Notes under the pieces: model-generated
The model's database searches: none
Told to the model about the DNA's origin: nothing
Seen by the model: the letters and a program-made list of their open reading frames with translations, nothing else
NCBI GenBank assembly: GCA_943736015.1
Contig: OX031063.1
Span: 37,464,672 to 37,528,671 of the forward strand
Direction: 5' to 3'
Length of the DNA: 64,000 nt
Source: Tridacna crocea
Lineage: Eukaryota > Mollusca > Bivalvia > Cardiida > Cardiidae
Part shown: positions 50,041 through 61,540 of the stretch, piece after piece
How the letters are laid out: every line of letters starts with the position of its first letter
How positions within the stretch are numbered: position 1 is the first letter of the stretch
Translations under genes and position numbers: made by a program

Positions 50041-53000
50041 TATCAATCAAGCACAAATCGATCAACAACAAAATCATCTAGAATAACAACAACAAAAACA
50101 GCAAATTCGACAACGAAAGCAAGTCAAAAAAACAAAACAGGGAATATTTACATAATCAGAAACTGTCAAAATACAACTAATTAAAAAACAGCATTAAATA
50201 TTCAAACACAAAGCGAAAAACAATTCTTAACGAAAACAGTATCTAGAGCAACAGAAATAACAAAAATGAAATCAACTACAACAAAACAACAAAACGAACA
50301 ATGATACCTTCAGCAAATATCGACTAACGACAAAAAAATTTTTTTTTAACAAAATAATAAGTAAAAACTATGGCAGCAACAACAACAGTAACAAAATATC
50401 CAAACAACAAAATAATAAAAATAATAGCCATTTAAAAGATCAACATTAGGATATCAGAAATAACATCAAAAAGATCATCTCCGACTAGAAGACTAAAAGC
50501 AAAATGAAATCTGCATTACCAACAATAATGACAACTGCTGCAACATATAATAGGAACAAAACAATAGCAACAAGAACGTTAATGGCAAAATCTACCAGCA
50601 GTGATAGAGTAGCGAGAACAAAGAACCTGAGAATTAGCAACAGAATAAACAGAAACTGTGTAACAACTTTAACAGCTTTAAAGGTTAGCAACAGTAACAA
50701 CAGCAGAGGTTAATGAAACACCTGGAAACAGCTGCAACAAAACAAGTGCAACTTAAAAAAAAGTGTTTAAACTAAATAATGACAGCAACAACAACTGCTT
50801 CATCACCAACATCAGCAAGTGCAAAAAATAATCATATCAAAGAACCAAGCAAGAAAAAAAGAACAGCAACAAAAAGCAACAAAGAAACAACGACATTTTT
50901 TACCAAATAAACCAAAGTACATCATCAGTTGCCCATTATCTCATGGATTAAACACAAAAGCTTTACTTCCAAAAATAAACATTAGGAAGCAATTACAACA
51001 GGTAATTAATTAACAATCAAGCAACAATCGACTAACAAAAAAAACTAGAATAAAAACAACAAAAACAGCAAAATCGACAACAAAAGCAAGTTGAACAAAA
51101 CAGGAAAATTTTTACATAATCAGCAACAGTCAAAACAGAACTAAGTCAACAACAGCATCAAGTACTCCAACACAAAATAAAAGACAATTCTTGAAAAAAA
51201 ACATCAAAAGAAACAGAAATTAAAAAAATGTATCAACAACAACAACACAGCAAAAAGAAGAATGGAACCTTCAGCAAATATCGACTCAACAATCGTTGAG
51301 TAATTTCAAAAACAAAATAAGAAGAAAAAAGTATGGCGGCAGCAACAACAGTGACATAAAATTCAAACAACAACAAAAAATAATTAAAATAATGGCCAAT
51401 AAAAGATCAACATTAGAATATCAGAAAAAAAAAACATCAAAAACAGACACAACAACTACAAGCCTGAAAGCAGAAAGAAATCTGCATTAACAACAATAAC
51501 AACAACTGCTAAAACATAAGAAGAAGAACAAAAGAATAAGAACAAGAACGTTAATGGCACAATTTACAAACAGTAAAAATAGTGGCAAGAACAAAAATTT
51601 AAATAAGATAAAAAACGGAAAAAGAGCAACAGAATGAACGGAAAAATAGTAACAACTTTTAATAGCTTTAAATGTTATAGCAAGAGTAACAAAAGCAGAG
51701 GTTAATCAAATATCTGGTAACAGCAGCAACAGAAACAAATGCAGCTCCAACAAAAAATTGTTTAAACTAAATAATAACAGCAACAACAACTGCTTCATCA
51801 GCAACATCAGCAAGTGCAAAAAGAAAAAAAGACAATTCTTAACGAAAACGGCATGTAAAGCAACAGAAATATCAAAATTGAAATCAACAACAACGAAACA
51901 GCAAAAAGAAAAATGATATCTTCAGCAAATATCGACTCAACAAAAAAAATTCAATAACAAAATTAGAAAAAAAATATGGCAGCAGCAACTAAAGTGACAA
52001 AAAATCCAAACGAAGGCAAAATAATAAAAATAATGGCAATATAAAAATCAACATTATAATATCAGAAATAACATCAAAAACAGAATCAACAACTACAAGA
52101 CTGAAAGCAAAAGGAAGTCTGTGTTTACAAAAATAATAATTACTGCTGAAATATAAAAACAGGGACAACAGTATAACAACAAGAACGATAATGACACAAT
52201 CCACAAGCAGTAATATAGTAGCAATAACAAAAAACCGGAAAATTAGCCACAGAATCAACAGAAACAGTGTAACAACTTTAACAGCTTTAAAGGTTATAGT
52301 AACATTTACAACAGCAGAAGTTAATTAAACACCTGGAAACAGCTGCAACGAAACAAGTTCAACTGCAATAAAAAAGCATTTAAACTAAATAATAACAGCA
52401 ACAACAACTGCTTCATCAGCAACAAGAAAAAAAATAAAATCAAAAGAATAGAAAAGCAGAAAAATAGCAGCAAAAAAGCAACAAAGAAGCAACAATATTT
52501 TTGACAAAATGAACAAAAGTACGACATCAGTTGCACATTATCACTTGGATTAAAAACAAAAGCTTTACTTCCAAAAATAAACATTTATGAAGCAAGTACA
52601 ACAAGTAAAAAATTAACAATCAAGCAACAATCGACCAAGAACAAAATCAAAAACATATAGAATAACAACAACAGCAACAGCAAAATCGACAACAAAATCA
52701 AGTTAAATAAACAAAACAAGAATTATTTCCATAATCAGCAACAGTCAGAACAGAACAAATTCAACAACAGCATTAAGTACCCAAACACAAATTAAAAGAA
52801 AATCCTTAAAAAAACAGTATTAAATTCAACAGAAAGAACAAAAATGAAATCAACAACAACAACAAAACAGCCAAAAGACTAATGATACCTTCAGAAAATA
52901 TCGACTTAACGACAAAATATTAATTTAAAAAGAAAAAAAAGAAAAAAATATGGCATCAGCAACAATAGAAACAAACAAACAAAAAATCAACAACAAAAAA

Positions 53001-55320
53001 AAAAATGATAAAAAAAAAATGACCATTTAAAGATAAACATTAGAATATCAGAAATAACATAAAAAAGAGAAACAACAACTAAAAGACTGAAAGCAGAAAC
53101 AAATCTTCATTAACAACAAGAAAAAATTTTAAAAAAAGCAACAAAAATCAACAAAGAAACAACGATATTTTTAGCAAAATAAACAAAAGTACAATATGAA
53201 TTGCACATTATCACTTGGAATTAGAAACGAAAGCTTTACTAACAAACAAAATTATTGTGAAGCAACTATAACAAGTATATAATTAACAATCAAGCAACAA
53301 TCGACCAACAACAAAAACATCCAGGATAACAACAACAACGATAAGAACAGCAAAATCGACAACAAAAGCAAGTCAAATAAACAAAAAGGTAAAGTATTTA
53401 CATACTCAGCATCTGTCAAAACAGAACTAATTCAACGACAGCATTTCGTACTTAAACATAAAATCAAAGACAATTTTTGAAATAAATAGCATAATAACAG
53501 CAACAACAATTGCTTCATCGGCAACATCAGCATGTGCAAGAAAAATAATAAAAACAAAGAATTAAAAAAAAAAAAAAAAAGCAAGAAAGAAACAGGCAAA
53601 ATCGACAACAAATGCAAGTCAAATAAACAAATAGGAAAATATTTACGTCATCAGGAAACATAGAAACAACAACTACAAGAGTGAAAGTAAAAGGAAATCT
53701 GCATTAACAATTATAATAACAACTGCTGAAACATAGGAACAGGAACAAAATTATAACAACAAGAACAATAATGGCACTAATTCCAAAGACAACAACAGTA
53801 AAATAGTACCAAAGAACAAAACACTGGAAAAGTAGCGACAGAACCAACGGAAACAGTGTAAAAACTTAATGAGTTTTAACGGTTATAGCAACGGTAACAA
53901 GAGAAGAGGTTAAGTAAACATCTGGAAACAACAGAAACAGAAACTAGTGCAACTGCTATAAAAAGGTGTTTAAATTAAATAATAACTGCAACAACAACTG
54001 CTTCATCAGCAACATCAGCAAGCGCAAAAAAAATAATAAAATCAAAGAAGAAAAAAATCAACAAAGCAGGAACAAAAAGCACCAAAGAAACAACGATATC
54101 TTCAACAATATGAACAAAAGTACAAGAACAGTAGCCCATTATCACTTGGATCAAAAACAAAAGCTTTACTAACAAACATAAATATTAGGAAGCAACTACA
54201 ATAAGTAACAAATTAACAATAGGCAACAATCGGCCAACAACAAAAACATCTGGTATAGCAACAACAAAAACAGTAAAATCACAAAAGGAAGTAAAATAAA
54301 CAAAACCGGAAATATCTACATAATCAGCAACTGTCAAAATAAAACTAATTCAACGACAGCCTTAGGTATTCAAACACAAATTAAAAGACCATTCTTAAAA
54401 ACAAGAGTATCTAGAGCGACAGAAATATCAACCATGAAATCAACAGCAACAAATCAGGAAAAAGAACAACGATACCTTCAGGAAATATCGACTCAAAGAT
54501 AAAAAATTCATTTCAATAACAAAAAAAGCAGACTTAAAACTACGGCAGCAGCAACAACAGTGGGAAAAAACAATCAAACGAACAAAAAATAATAATAAAT
54601 GATAATGGCCATTAAAAGACCAAGATGAAAATATCAGAAAAAAAACCGAACCAACAGCCACAAGAAAAATAGCAAAAAAAATCTCCATTAACAACAATAA
54701 CAACAACTGCTGAAACATAAGAACAGCCATAAATTTATCACACCATCAACGATTATGGCACAATCTACAAAAACAACAGTAGTGAAATAGTAGCAAGACC
54801 AAATATATTAGCATTAACCCGAAAAAGTAGAATCAACAGAAACAGTTTAACAACATTGATAGCGTTTAAATTCATAGCAGCAGTAACAACAGCAAAAGTT
54901 AATTCAACATCTGGTAACAGCAGCAACAGAAACAAGTGCACTGCAATAAGAAAGTGTTTAACCTGAATAAAGTAACAGCAACAACAACTGCTTCATCAAC
55001 AACATTAGCACAAAAAATTGATAAAACCAAACAAGCAAGAATGCAACAAAACAGTAGCAAAAAGCAACAAAGAAACAACGATATCTATAACAAAAAAACA
55101 ACATTAACATCAGTTTCACAGTACTTCGTGCTCAGGTGAGCTAAAACTATGACAGCAACAACAACAGTGACAAATTCCCCCTCCCCCAAAAAAACAAACA
55201 GACAAACGAAAAATAATAATTGTAATAGCCATTAAAAGACAAAGATTTCAATATCGGAAATAACAACATAAAAAACAGAAACAACTACTACAAGAATAAT
55301 AGCAAAATATCTACATCAAC

Positions 55321-55822
55321 TTTAACCTGCTAGTCTGGGGTAGACTTTTTTCGTTGAGGGAAAAGGAAAGCAACAACCCACTTGGGTTCCTCACTTTATT
55401 CTGTTTGTTTGCGTTGTTTGTTTTTTGGGTTTTGTTTGTGTACAGTCTAGTTAAGGACTAGGTAGGTCACAACTCAGTCACGGCTCTTTCTCTCTCAGTG
55501 GCAAGTAGGTAGCAAGTAGATGTTATAGGTCTGTAATTTTTGTAATCTCAAAAAGCTGATCCCAAAACACAACACTCAAATTTTCAGACTAGACAAGACG
55601 GGTTAACCCTTCGAAGTGAATTTCTAAAGTGAATAACTCACCAGAAATGCTCATGCACAAATAAATTAAGGCTGGAAACTTAATGCATCACTGATTTCAA
55701 CTAAGTGATGGACAATGGCAATTAAATATAAGGAAATCAAGATAGATAATCTCATACAGCAACTGACAAGGTTCTATAAGGTTTATTTCTCTTTAGAGGG
55801 GAAAAGTCAACACGGTTACATA
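55321..55822 (-). repeat. 3' LTR of element B, with polypurine tract next to it
   Basis: It is nearly the same as 32,873-33,372 base for base, apart from a few substitutions and single-base indels. The outer end reads TTTAACC in place of TGTAACC. The purine-rich tract follows at 55,823-55,832 (TGAGGAAA on the - strand). The preceding satellite ends in CTACATCAAC as at element A. Confidence 0.9.
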
Positions 55823-56033
55823 TTTCCTCACTGTTTGAAATGACGTCCCGTCATAGCACTCAAAACAAAAACTGCTATCTACTTCTACTTCAACTACTGA
55901 TAACTTGTTTGAAAACTACTGGAACTACTTCACCTATCGATAACCTGTTCGACAACTACAGAAAATACTATATACTTTATTCAAAACAGTTTGACAGTTC
56001 AAAATCAATGTATTAAAACACACTTTTGTCGGC

Positions 56034-56843
56034 TTAGCCTTTTCTCCCCCTGTTAAAAATGAAACAATGCTTTTGTTTTATATAAGTATGCATGAATTTG
56101 ACGTATCTGCTGCATTGTGACATGAGAGATGTCACCGGCCTTCTGGCTGTAGTAATATCCATATTATACAATGCTCCAGATCTAAGTAAAGCTTCGAGTG
56201 CTCTGAAGCTCGAGTCTAACGGTTTTGGGTTGGTCATAATGAATATTTTGTAAACAACATACCTCTTTGGCAATTTCCTGGGTCGCTCAGATCTTCTTAG
56301 TTGATCCGGTGGGAGTATTCTGTGTGATCTTACCTTCGTATGACTTGCTCTCTCTTTACTATTTGACTTAGTATTGTTTTTTCCTTCAGTTTCTCTCTCT
56401 TCAACCTGTCTTTATTCCTGACTTACCTGTTCAGGAGTTCTATCTTCTCTTTTTGCTGCCGTTCTTACCTTTTGTGTACCCTGTTCTTCAACTATGAATG
56501 GTCCATTCAGTATTACTACTTCTAGTTACTTTTTTTCTACCCTGTTTGTTGATTTTGTATAGGAAGTACGAGCGTCCCAAATTAATCCTATCTCTGGGAT
56601 ATGATAATATCCAATAAAATCTTCATATTCATCATCTTTGACATCACAATCTTCATCAACAATTTTCTTTTCATGCATCTTTTCTCCTCATTCACAGGCT
56701 CATTTGTTCCCTCTGACTGAATACTTTCTGTATCCTCTGTTGAATCATCTCTATCACCCAAATAGTTTACTGGATGTAAGTGATTCCGGCGCAGTATTTT
56801 TACTGTACCATCTGGAGTTCTTACTTGGTACACTGGTATATCC
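56034..56843 (-). pseudogene. Post-integrase C-terminal tail (B, left unit)
   Basis: It begins with the integrase C-terminal motif VRTPDGTVKILRRNHLHPV, then the acidic EDTESIQSEGTNEPVNEE, and ends with the MTNPKPLDSSFRALEALL block and a basic C-terminus. Frames are open only at 56,588-56,833 and 56,034-56,273. It matches 33,584-34,398 closely. Confidence 0.65.
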
Positions 56844-58008
56844 TCTCGAGGATTGTCCTGTCAGTCTTTAAACTTGTTATTCATATTTGTCAGATATTTT
56901 GTGCTTACCTTCTTGAGCTAAAATTTTAACCAATACTTTGTCTCCAATGTCTATTTTAGCCCATGTAGTTTTTCTGCTTAGCTGTAGCTTTTATTACATG
57001 CTTGTCAACAATCGATCTAGTTCTGTTTATTTTGTCTTTGAGGTCAATTATGTACTCTTTTGTAGCTATGTTACTCGCGTCGTGATCTCTTACATCATCA
57101 AACATTGCGTCAATTTGCAGTTCTGGTTTTCTATCTAACTCTAATTCGTAAGGAGATACTCCAGTTGACTCATGAGGAGTGCAATTGTTTTCATATACAA
57201 GCGAATTAATGTATTTCTTCCAGTCCAACTTCTGTGAACTTTCTAAAGCCCCTAACATATCCATTAGAGGCCTAATGAACCACTCTGGTCCTGAGTTACC
57301 TTGAGGATGATAAATGGAAGTATGAGACTTCTTCATATTGGTTATCTTACATAGTTTCTTGATAATGTTAGATTCAAATTGGCTCCTTGATCAGAGTGGA
57401 TGCGAGTTAGAATACCGTAGTGGATGATGAACTAATTATAGAAAGAATCTCCTGTGGTTTTGGCCGTTTTATGTTTTGTGGGTATAGCCATAGCAAACTT
57501 GGTAAAATGATCAGTTACCCCTAGAACATTTCTAAACCCTCCTACTGAAGTCTCTAGCGATAGAAAATCAAGAAACACTAATTCTAAAGGGTAGGTTGTA
57601 TGCACATAAAAAAGGTGGTGCTCTCACATGCGTATTTCACTTTCTTCCTAGACATCTATCACATCTAGATACCAATTTCTGAATGTCTGATGACACATTA
57701 GGCCAAAAGAATATTTCTCTGATCAGCCTTAATGTTCTGTCGTTTCCTGGCTGGCTAACATCATTATGCAACCCTTTCAATACATCATTCTTGTAGCAAA
57801 TGGGTAATAATAACTGTTCAACCTTGCTGTTATTCTCCATCACCTCACGGAATAGCACAGCTTTTCTCATCTTCAGGTTTTTGAAGTTATTTCTTAGAAT
57901 TAAATCTTCCTTTGTATGCTTATAGACCGGTAAGAATTTATCTATTACCTCTTTCCTGTATCTGTCTATAGTTGGATCTTCTCTCTGTCTTTGTCGTATT
58001 TCTCGCAC
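56844..58008 (-). pseudogene. Integrase (B, left unit), full length but frameshifted
   Basis: The integrase inserts the cDNA copy into host DNA. The N-terminal part (57,637-58,008, 123 codons) shows the zinc-finger residues His81, Cys116 and Cys119, but the second His is Asn (position 89, in QPGNDRT). The core (57,337-57,636) is broken by frameshifts, with HSDQG still visible. The part at 56,956-57,336 carries the catalytic Glu in YHPQGNSGPEW and then VSPYELELDRKPELQ. It is the only left-unit integrase that spans the whole domain. Confidence 0.8.
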
Positions 58009-58553
58009 TCCTATGCTGTCATTGGCTGTCCTGGTGATTCTGTTGCTTCTACAATGTTGATTTTCATAAAAAGAAAGGTTTCCAGGTATGGTAGTGTTAT
58101 GCAGAACTTTACAAATAGCTTTAAGTGTCTGATTCCCTAGTTGAATCTTGTCTTCTGCTGAGATTTCTATATGAGGACACCTACTTATTGCATCAGCATC
58201 TGTGTTTTAAACTCCATGTCTCCAAAAGATGTCAAAGTTGTACTGTTCTAGAACCGCGGCCCATCTCTGGCCTGTAGCGTCAATTTTCTCACTAGTCAGT
58301 ACATTTGTAACAGGGTTATTATCTGTTAGAACCTTGAAATGTTTATTCTACATATAATCTGAAAATTTTCAGTAACTGCCCATTTGAGAGCTAAATATTC
58401 AAGCTTATAGGCTGAATAATTTTTCTCTGATTTTGACAATGGTCTGCTTGCATAAGCTATTTCTCTCCTTTGGTCATCTTGCTCCTGGTATAGAACTGTT
58501 CCTAGGACTAATCCTTTTGTGTATGCATCAGTATGTAGTTCAAATAAGTTCAA
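58009..58553 (-). pseudogene. RNase H (B, left unit)
   Basis: LHTDAYTKGL (first catalytic Asp), EIAYASRPLSKSEKNYSAYK and LEYLALKWAVTENF (Glu helix) are in one frame at 58,326-58,553. The rest of the domain, toward the connection with integrase, is out of frame. It matches 35,011-35,480 of element A. Confidence 0.75.
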
Positions 58554-59252
58554 ATGGTTTCAGGAAATCAGGATAAGCGAATATTGGTGGGATTGACAGA
58601 TTAATTTTCAAATCATCAAATATCAGTTGTTTCTTTTCTGTCCATGACCAATCTTTAGCTATATTCTTTGATCTTTTCTTATCAGTAGGATGCGATATCA
58701 GCTCTACTAAAGGACGTGTCATCTTACTAAAGTTTGTTTTGGAAGGATCCGTCTCTGACTGCATCACCGACAACATGGCCTAAAAAATTAAGTATAATCT
58801 GGAAAAAGGAACATTGTTCAGTGGCAAGTTTTAGACAACATTCCCTAAGTCTTGAAAAAACTTGATCCAATCTTTCTAAGTGTTCATCAAATGTTTTGGT
58901 AAAGATTTCTGTAATTCTTGGTATTGTATAGGAATCTTTAATTCAGAGAATGATAGTCTAGACATAGCCTTATTTTGCCTGATTTCTTCCTGACGAGAAC
59001 AATGTTTGAAGTCCAATGTGACTTTGAAGATCTAATTATTCTACATTGAGAGTAACTGTTCCAAATGTTGTAGGACTTCATCAATCATGTTTGGAGGTAT
59101 TCTTGGTATTCTTCTGTGTCACTGTTTGAATGGTTTTTCATCTACCAAGTCAATTCTATGCTTGATGTCTTCATGCTTCATCAAAATTTCCTTCAGTCTA
59201 AGTCTTTGTTGATCAGACAGTAAAGGATTTTCTTCTATGTTTAATTCTTCCA
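58554..59252 (-). pseudogene. Reverse transcriptase with palm deleted (B, left unit)
   Basis: Finger sequence before the palm is present near 59,000-59,200 (MIDEVLQHLEQLLS). It jumps near 58,930 to KHLMNT/LEKVFSRLRECCL, so motif A and YXDD are absent, as in 35,661-36,145. A second deletion removes the segment after SETDPSK (near 58,745), which is still present in element A. The thumb region is open at 58,540-58,776. Confidence 0.7.
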
Positions 59253-60000
59253 CTATTTTTGTTTTCTCTGTCTATCTACTTCATCCTGTTCTATTCTGTT
59301 GTAGACTTCCTCTGTCACTTCAACTTCAAGGTTCTTGATTTTCCCATACTCATAAGTGATGATTTCTGGTGTTATGTCAACATCGTCTGGAATTGAAGAG
59401 TCCTCTGTTTGTTGGATCAAAGCTGCTGTTACAGAGTGGTCTATCTCATTGTCCAAATAAGCTGTAAGGTTAACTGTCCCATTTGGTTTCAGTATTACTT
59501 TGTGTGGCATTTGCACTCTTTACTATTGCTATTCTATTATTGTTCTTTTTCAGTGTTCTGTCTCTTACTCTCCTGGCTTGGCAACAAAGGTACCAAGGTA
59601 CATGAAGATCTGGTTTTTTTTTTGCAAAAACTGATCGCCGAAAATATCCTTACAATCCTGTAACAATTCTTTCAAAATGATCGTACCAAGGCTTTTTGAA
59701 GAATATTTGGTATCTGGAACAACCAAAAGGAGACAAGGATGTAAGCTGGAATCTAAAAGTTTTTTAGTTATAACTGAAACAGTCTCAATTTAACCTAAAT
59801 ATGGTAATTTCTGACCATCAACACACTCTATATTCAAAACTTCTGTCATAGGTTGGAGTTCAGTTGTGTCTTTTAACTTTTCTTCATAGAATTTCTGTGA
59901 CACTACGCTCACACAGCTTCCTGTATCAAGTAAAGCAGTAAATGATTAGTTTTTGGTCAAATAGCATTTTAATTTGTGTCACCAACTAATTTAGGATCTT
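59253..60000 (-). pseudogene. Protease and Pol linker (B, left unit)
   Basis: The protease active site DTGS is encoded at 59,915-59,926 within LLDTGSCVSVVSQKFYEEK. The linker follows with MPHKVILKPNGTVNLTAYL and NEIDHSVTAALIQQTEDSS (open frame 59,253-59,516). A frameshift lies between about 59,517 and 59,700. The region is nearly identical to 36,146-37,032. Confidence 0.75.
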
Positions 60001-60035
60001 TGGTGTAACTGCTCATGTTCGATTCCTCAACAAGG

Positions 60036-60132
60036 GCACTTTTAAATCTTTGTCATTAGCAGCAGGGGTGTTTTACGGGCAATCTTTGGCTCCGTGGTCC
60101 CTTTTATAAAATGCATAGCAGTTCTCCATGGA
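60036..60132 (-). pseudogene. Gag zinc knuckle remnant (B, left unit), fused to Pol tail
   Basis: The knuckle at 60,079-60,120 reads CYAFYKRDHGAKDC, so its second Cys is Phe and zinc binding should be lost. It joins the RTRKLPRRYEGY part of the preceding tail near 60,133. Compared with 37,723, about 70 bp around the fusion point have been removed here. Confidence 0.75.
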
Positions 60133-60722
60133 AGGTATCCCTCGTACCTCCTTGGCAATTTCCTGGTTCGCTCAGATCTTCTTTGTGGATCCGATGGAAG
60201 TATCCTGTGTGATCTTACCTTCGTATGACCTGCTCTCACTTTAGTATTTGCCGAAGAATTGGTCTCTGCTTCAGTTTCTCTCTCTTCAACATTTGTCTCT
60301 TCTTGACTTACCTGTTTAGGAGTTCTATTTTCTCTACTTTCTGCCGTTCTTACCTTTTGTGTACCCTGTTCTTCAACTATGGTTCATTTTGTACTACTAC
60401 TTCTCGTAACTTTTCTTCTATCCTGTTTGTTGATTTTGTATGGAAGTATGAGCGATCCGAAATAATCCTATCTCTGGGATTCGGTGTGGCATCACTATCT
60501 TTATCAACAAGTTTCTTTTCATCAGATATCCTTTTCCTCATTCACTAGCCCCTCTGCTCCCTCTGACTCAATACCTTCTGTATCTTCTGTGGCATCATCT
60601 CTATCACCCAAATAGTTTATTGGATGTAAGTGATTCCGGTGCAGTGTTTTGACTGTACCATCTGGAAATTTTACTTCGCACACTGGTATATCCTCTTGAG
60701 GTTGTCCTGTCACTCTGTACAA
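60133..60722 (-). pseudogene. Post-integrase C-terminal tail (B, right unit)
   Basis: VKFPDGTVKTLHRNHLHPINY opens it, followed by the acidic DDATEDTEGIESEGAE stretch and the basic HTKVRSHRILPSDPQRRSE segment. The final MTNP...SFRALE block is missing because of the deletion at the fusion point. Stops and frameshifts interrupt the middle. Confidence 0.7.
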
Positions 60723-61182
60723 TGGTTCTTCATATTTGTCAGATATTTATTAGAGTCCTACTGAACATCTCTGGTCCTGAGCTACCTTGAAGGTGATAAA
60801 TAGAAGTATGAGACTTCTTCATGTTGGTTATCTTGCATAGTTCCTTGATGATGTCAGATTCAAAATTGGCTCCTTGATCAGAGTGGATGCGAGTTGGAAC
60901 GCCATAGTTGAGATTGAACTGATTATAGAAAGAATCTGCTGTGGTTTTGGGCTTCTGATTTTTTGTGGGTATAGCCATAGCAAATTCGGTAAAACGATCA
61001 GTTACCACTAGCACATTTCCAAATCTTCCTTTTGAAGTCTCTAGCGAAAGGAAATCAAGATATACTGATTCTAATGGGTAGGTTGTATGCATATTAACAA
61101 GTTGTGCTCTCACATGCGTATTTGCTTTTCTTCTAAGATATCTATCACATCTAGATACCCATTTCTCAATGTCTGGTGACAT
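60723..61182 (-). pseudogene. Integrase catalytic core (B, right unit), D,D-35-E intact
   Basis: This 147-codon frame (60,739-61,182) holds all three catalytic residues. Asp43 is in VYLDFLSLE, Asp102 in RIHSDQGANFES and Glu138 in SSGPEMFSRTL. Exactly 35 residues separate the last two, the spacing of retroviral and Ty3/gypsy integrases. The zinc finger is damaged, with the last Cys now Tyr (RCDRY). Directly after RTLINI the sequence jumps to the tail region, removing about 330 bp seen at 56,900-57,230. It is the best-kept core in the window but not a full enzyme. Confidence 0.85.
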
Positions 61183-61540
61183 ATTAGAAGAATCTTTCTG
61201 TTATAAGCCTTAATGTTCTGTTTTTTTCTGGGTGGCCAAAATCATTATCTAACCCTTTCAATATATCATTCTTGTAGCAACTGGGTATTACGAACTGTTC
61301 AACCTTGCTATCATCTAACGGAATAGCACACCTCTTTTCATATTCAGGTTCTTAAAGTTCTTTCTTAGAATTAAATCTTCCTTTGTATGCTTTTAGTCCG
61401 GTATGAATTTATCTATCATCGCTTTTCTGTATATGTCTATAGTTGGGTCTTCTCTCTGTCTTTGTCGTATTTATTTCACTTCCAGTGCTGCCAATGGCTG
61501 ACCTGATTATTCCGTTGCTTCTATAATATCTGCTGGGATT
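61183..61540 (-). pseudogene. Pre-integrase region (B, right unit)
   Basis: It corresponds to the REDPTIDIYRK and KVEQFVIPSCYKN part of the left unit, but with many stops and small deletions (near 61,190 and 61,315). No frame over 60 codons is open. Confidence 0.6.

Larger units (their letters stand above)
40620..55320. repeat. Satellite array 2, same monomer as array 1
   Basis: This is about 14.7 kb of the same ~985-bp unit in the same orientation. GACAATTCTT anchors lie near 41,371, 47,196, 48,147, 50,217 and 51,180, with related forms near 42,363, 44,193, 45,124, 46,839, 49,134, 51,831, 52,793 and 54,385. Copies from about 49.2 to 55.3 kb match 27.1-32.9 kb monomer by monomer, including private variants. 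The first 250 bp resemble the monomer subtype next to the other gypsy flank (32,330-32,580). Confidence 0.9.

Noticed and set aside
5923-55320. CENP-B box or other centromere protein site in the satellite
   Set aside because: I looked for the 17-base box pattern on both strands of the consensus and saw no convincing match. A centromere role stays open but unsupported.
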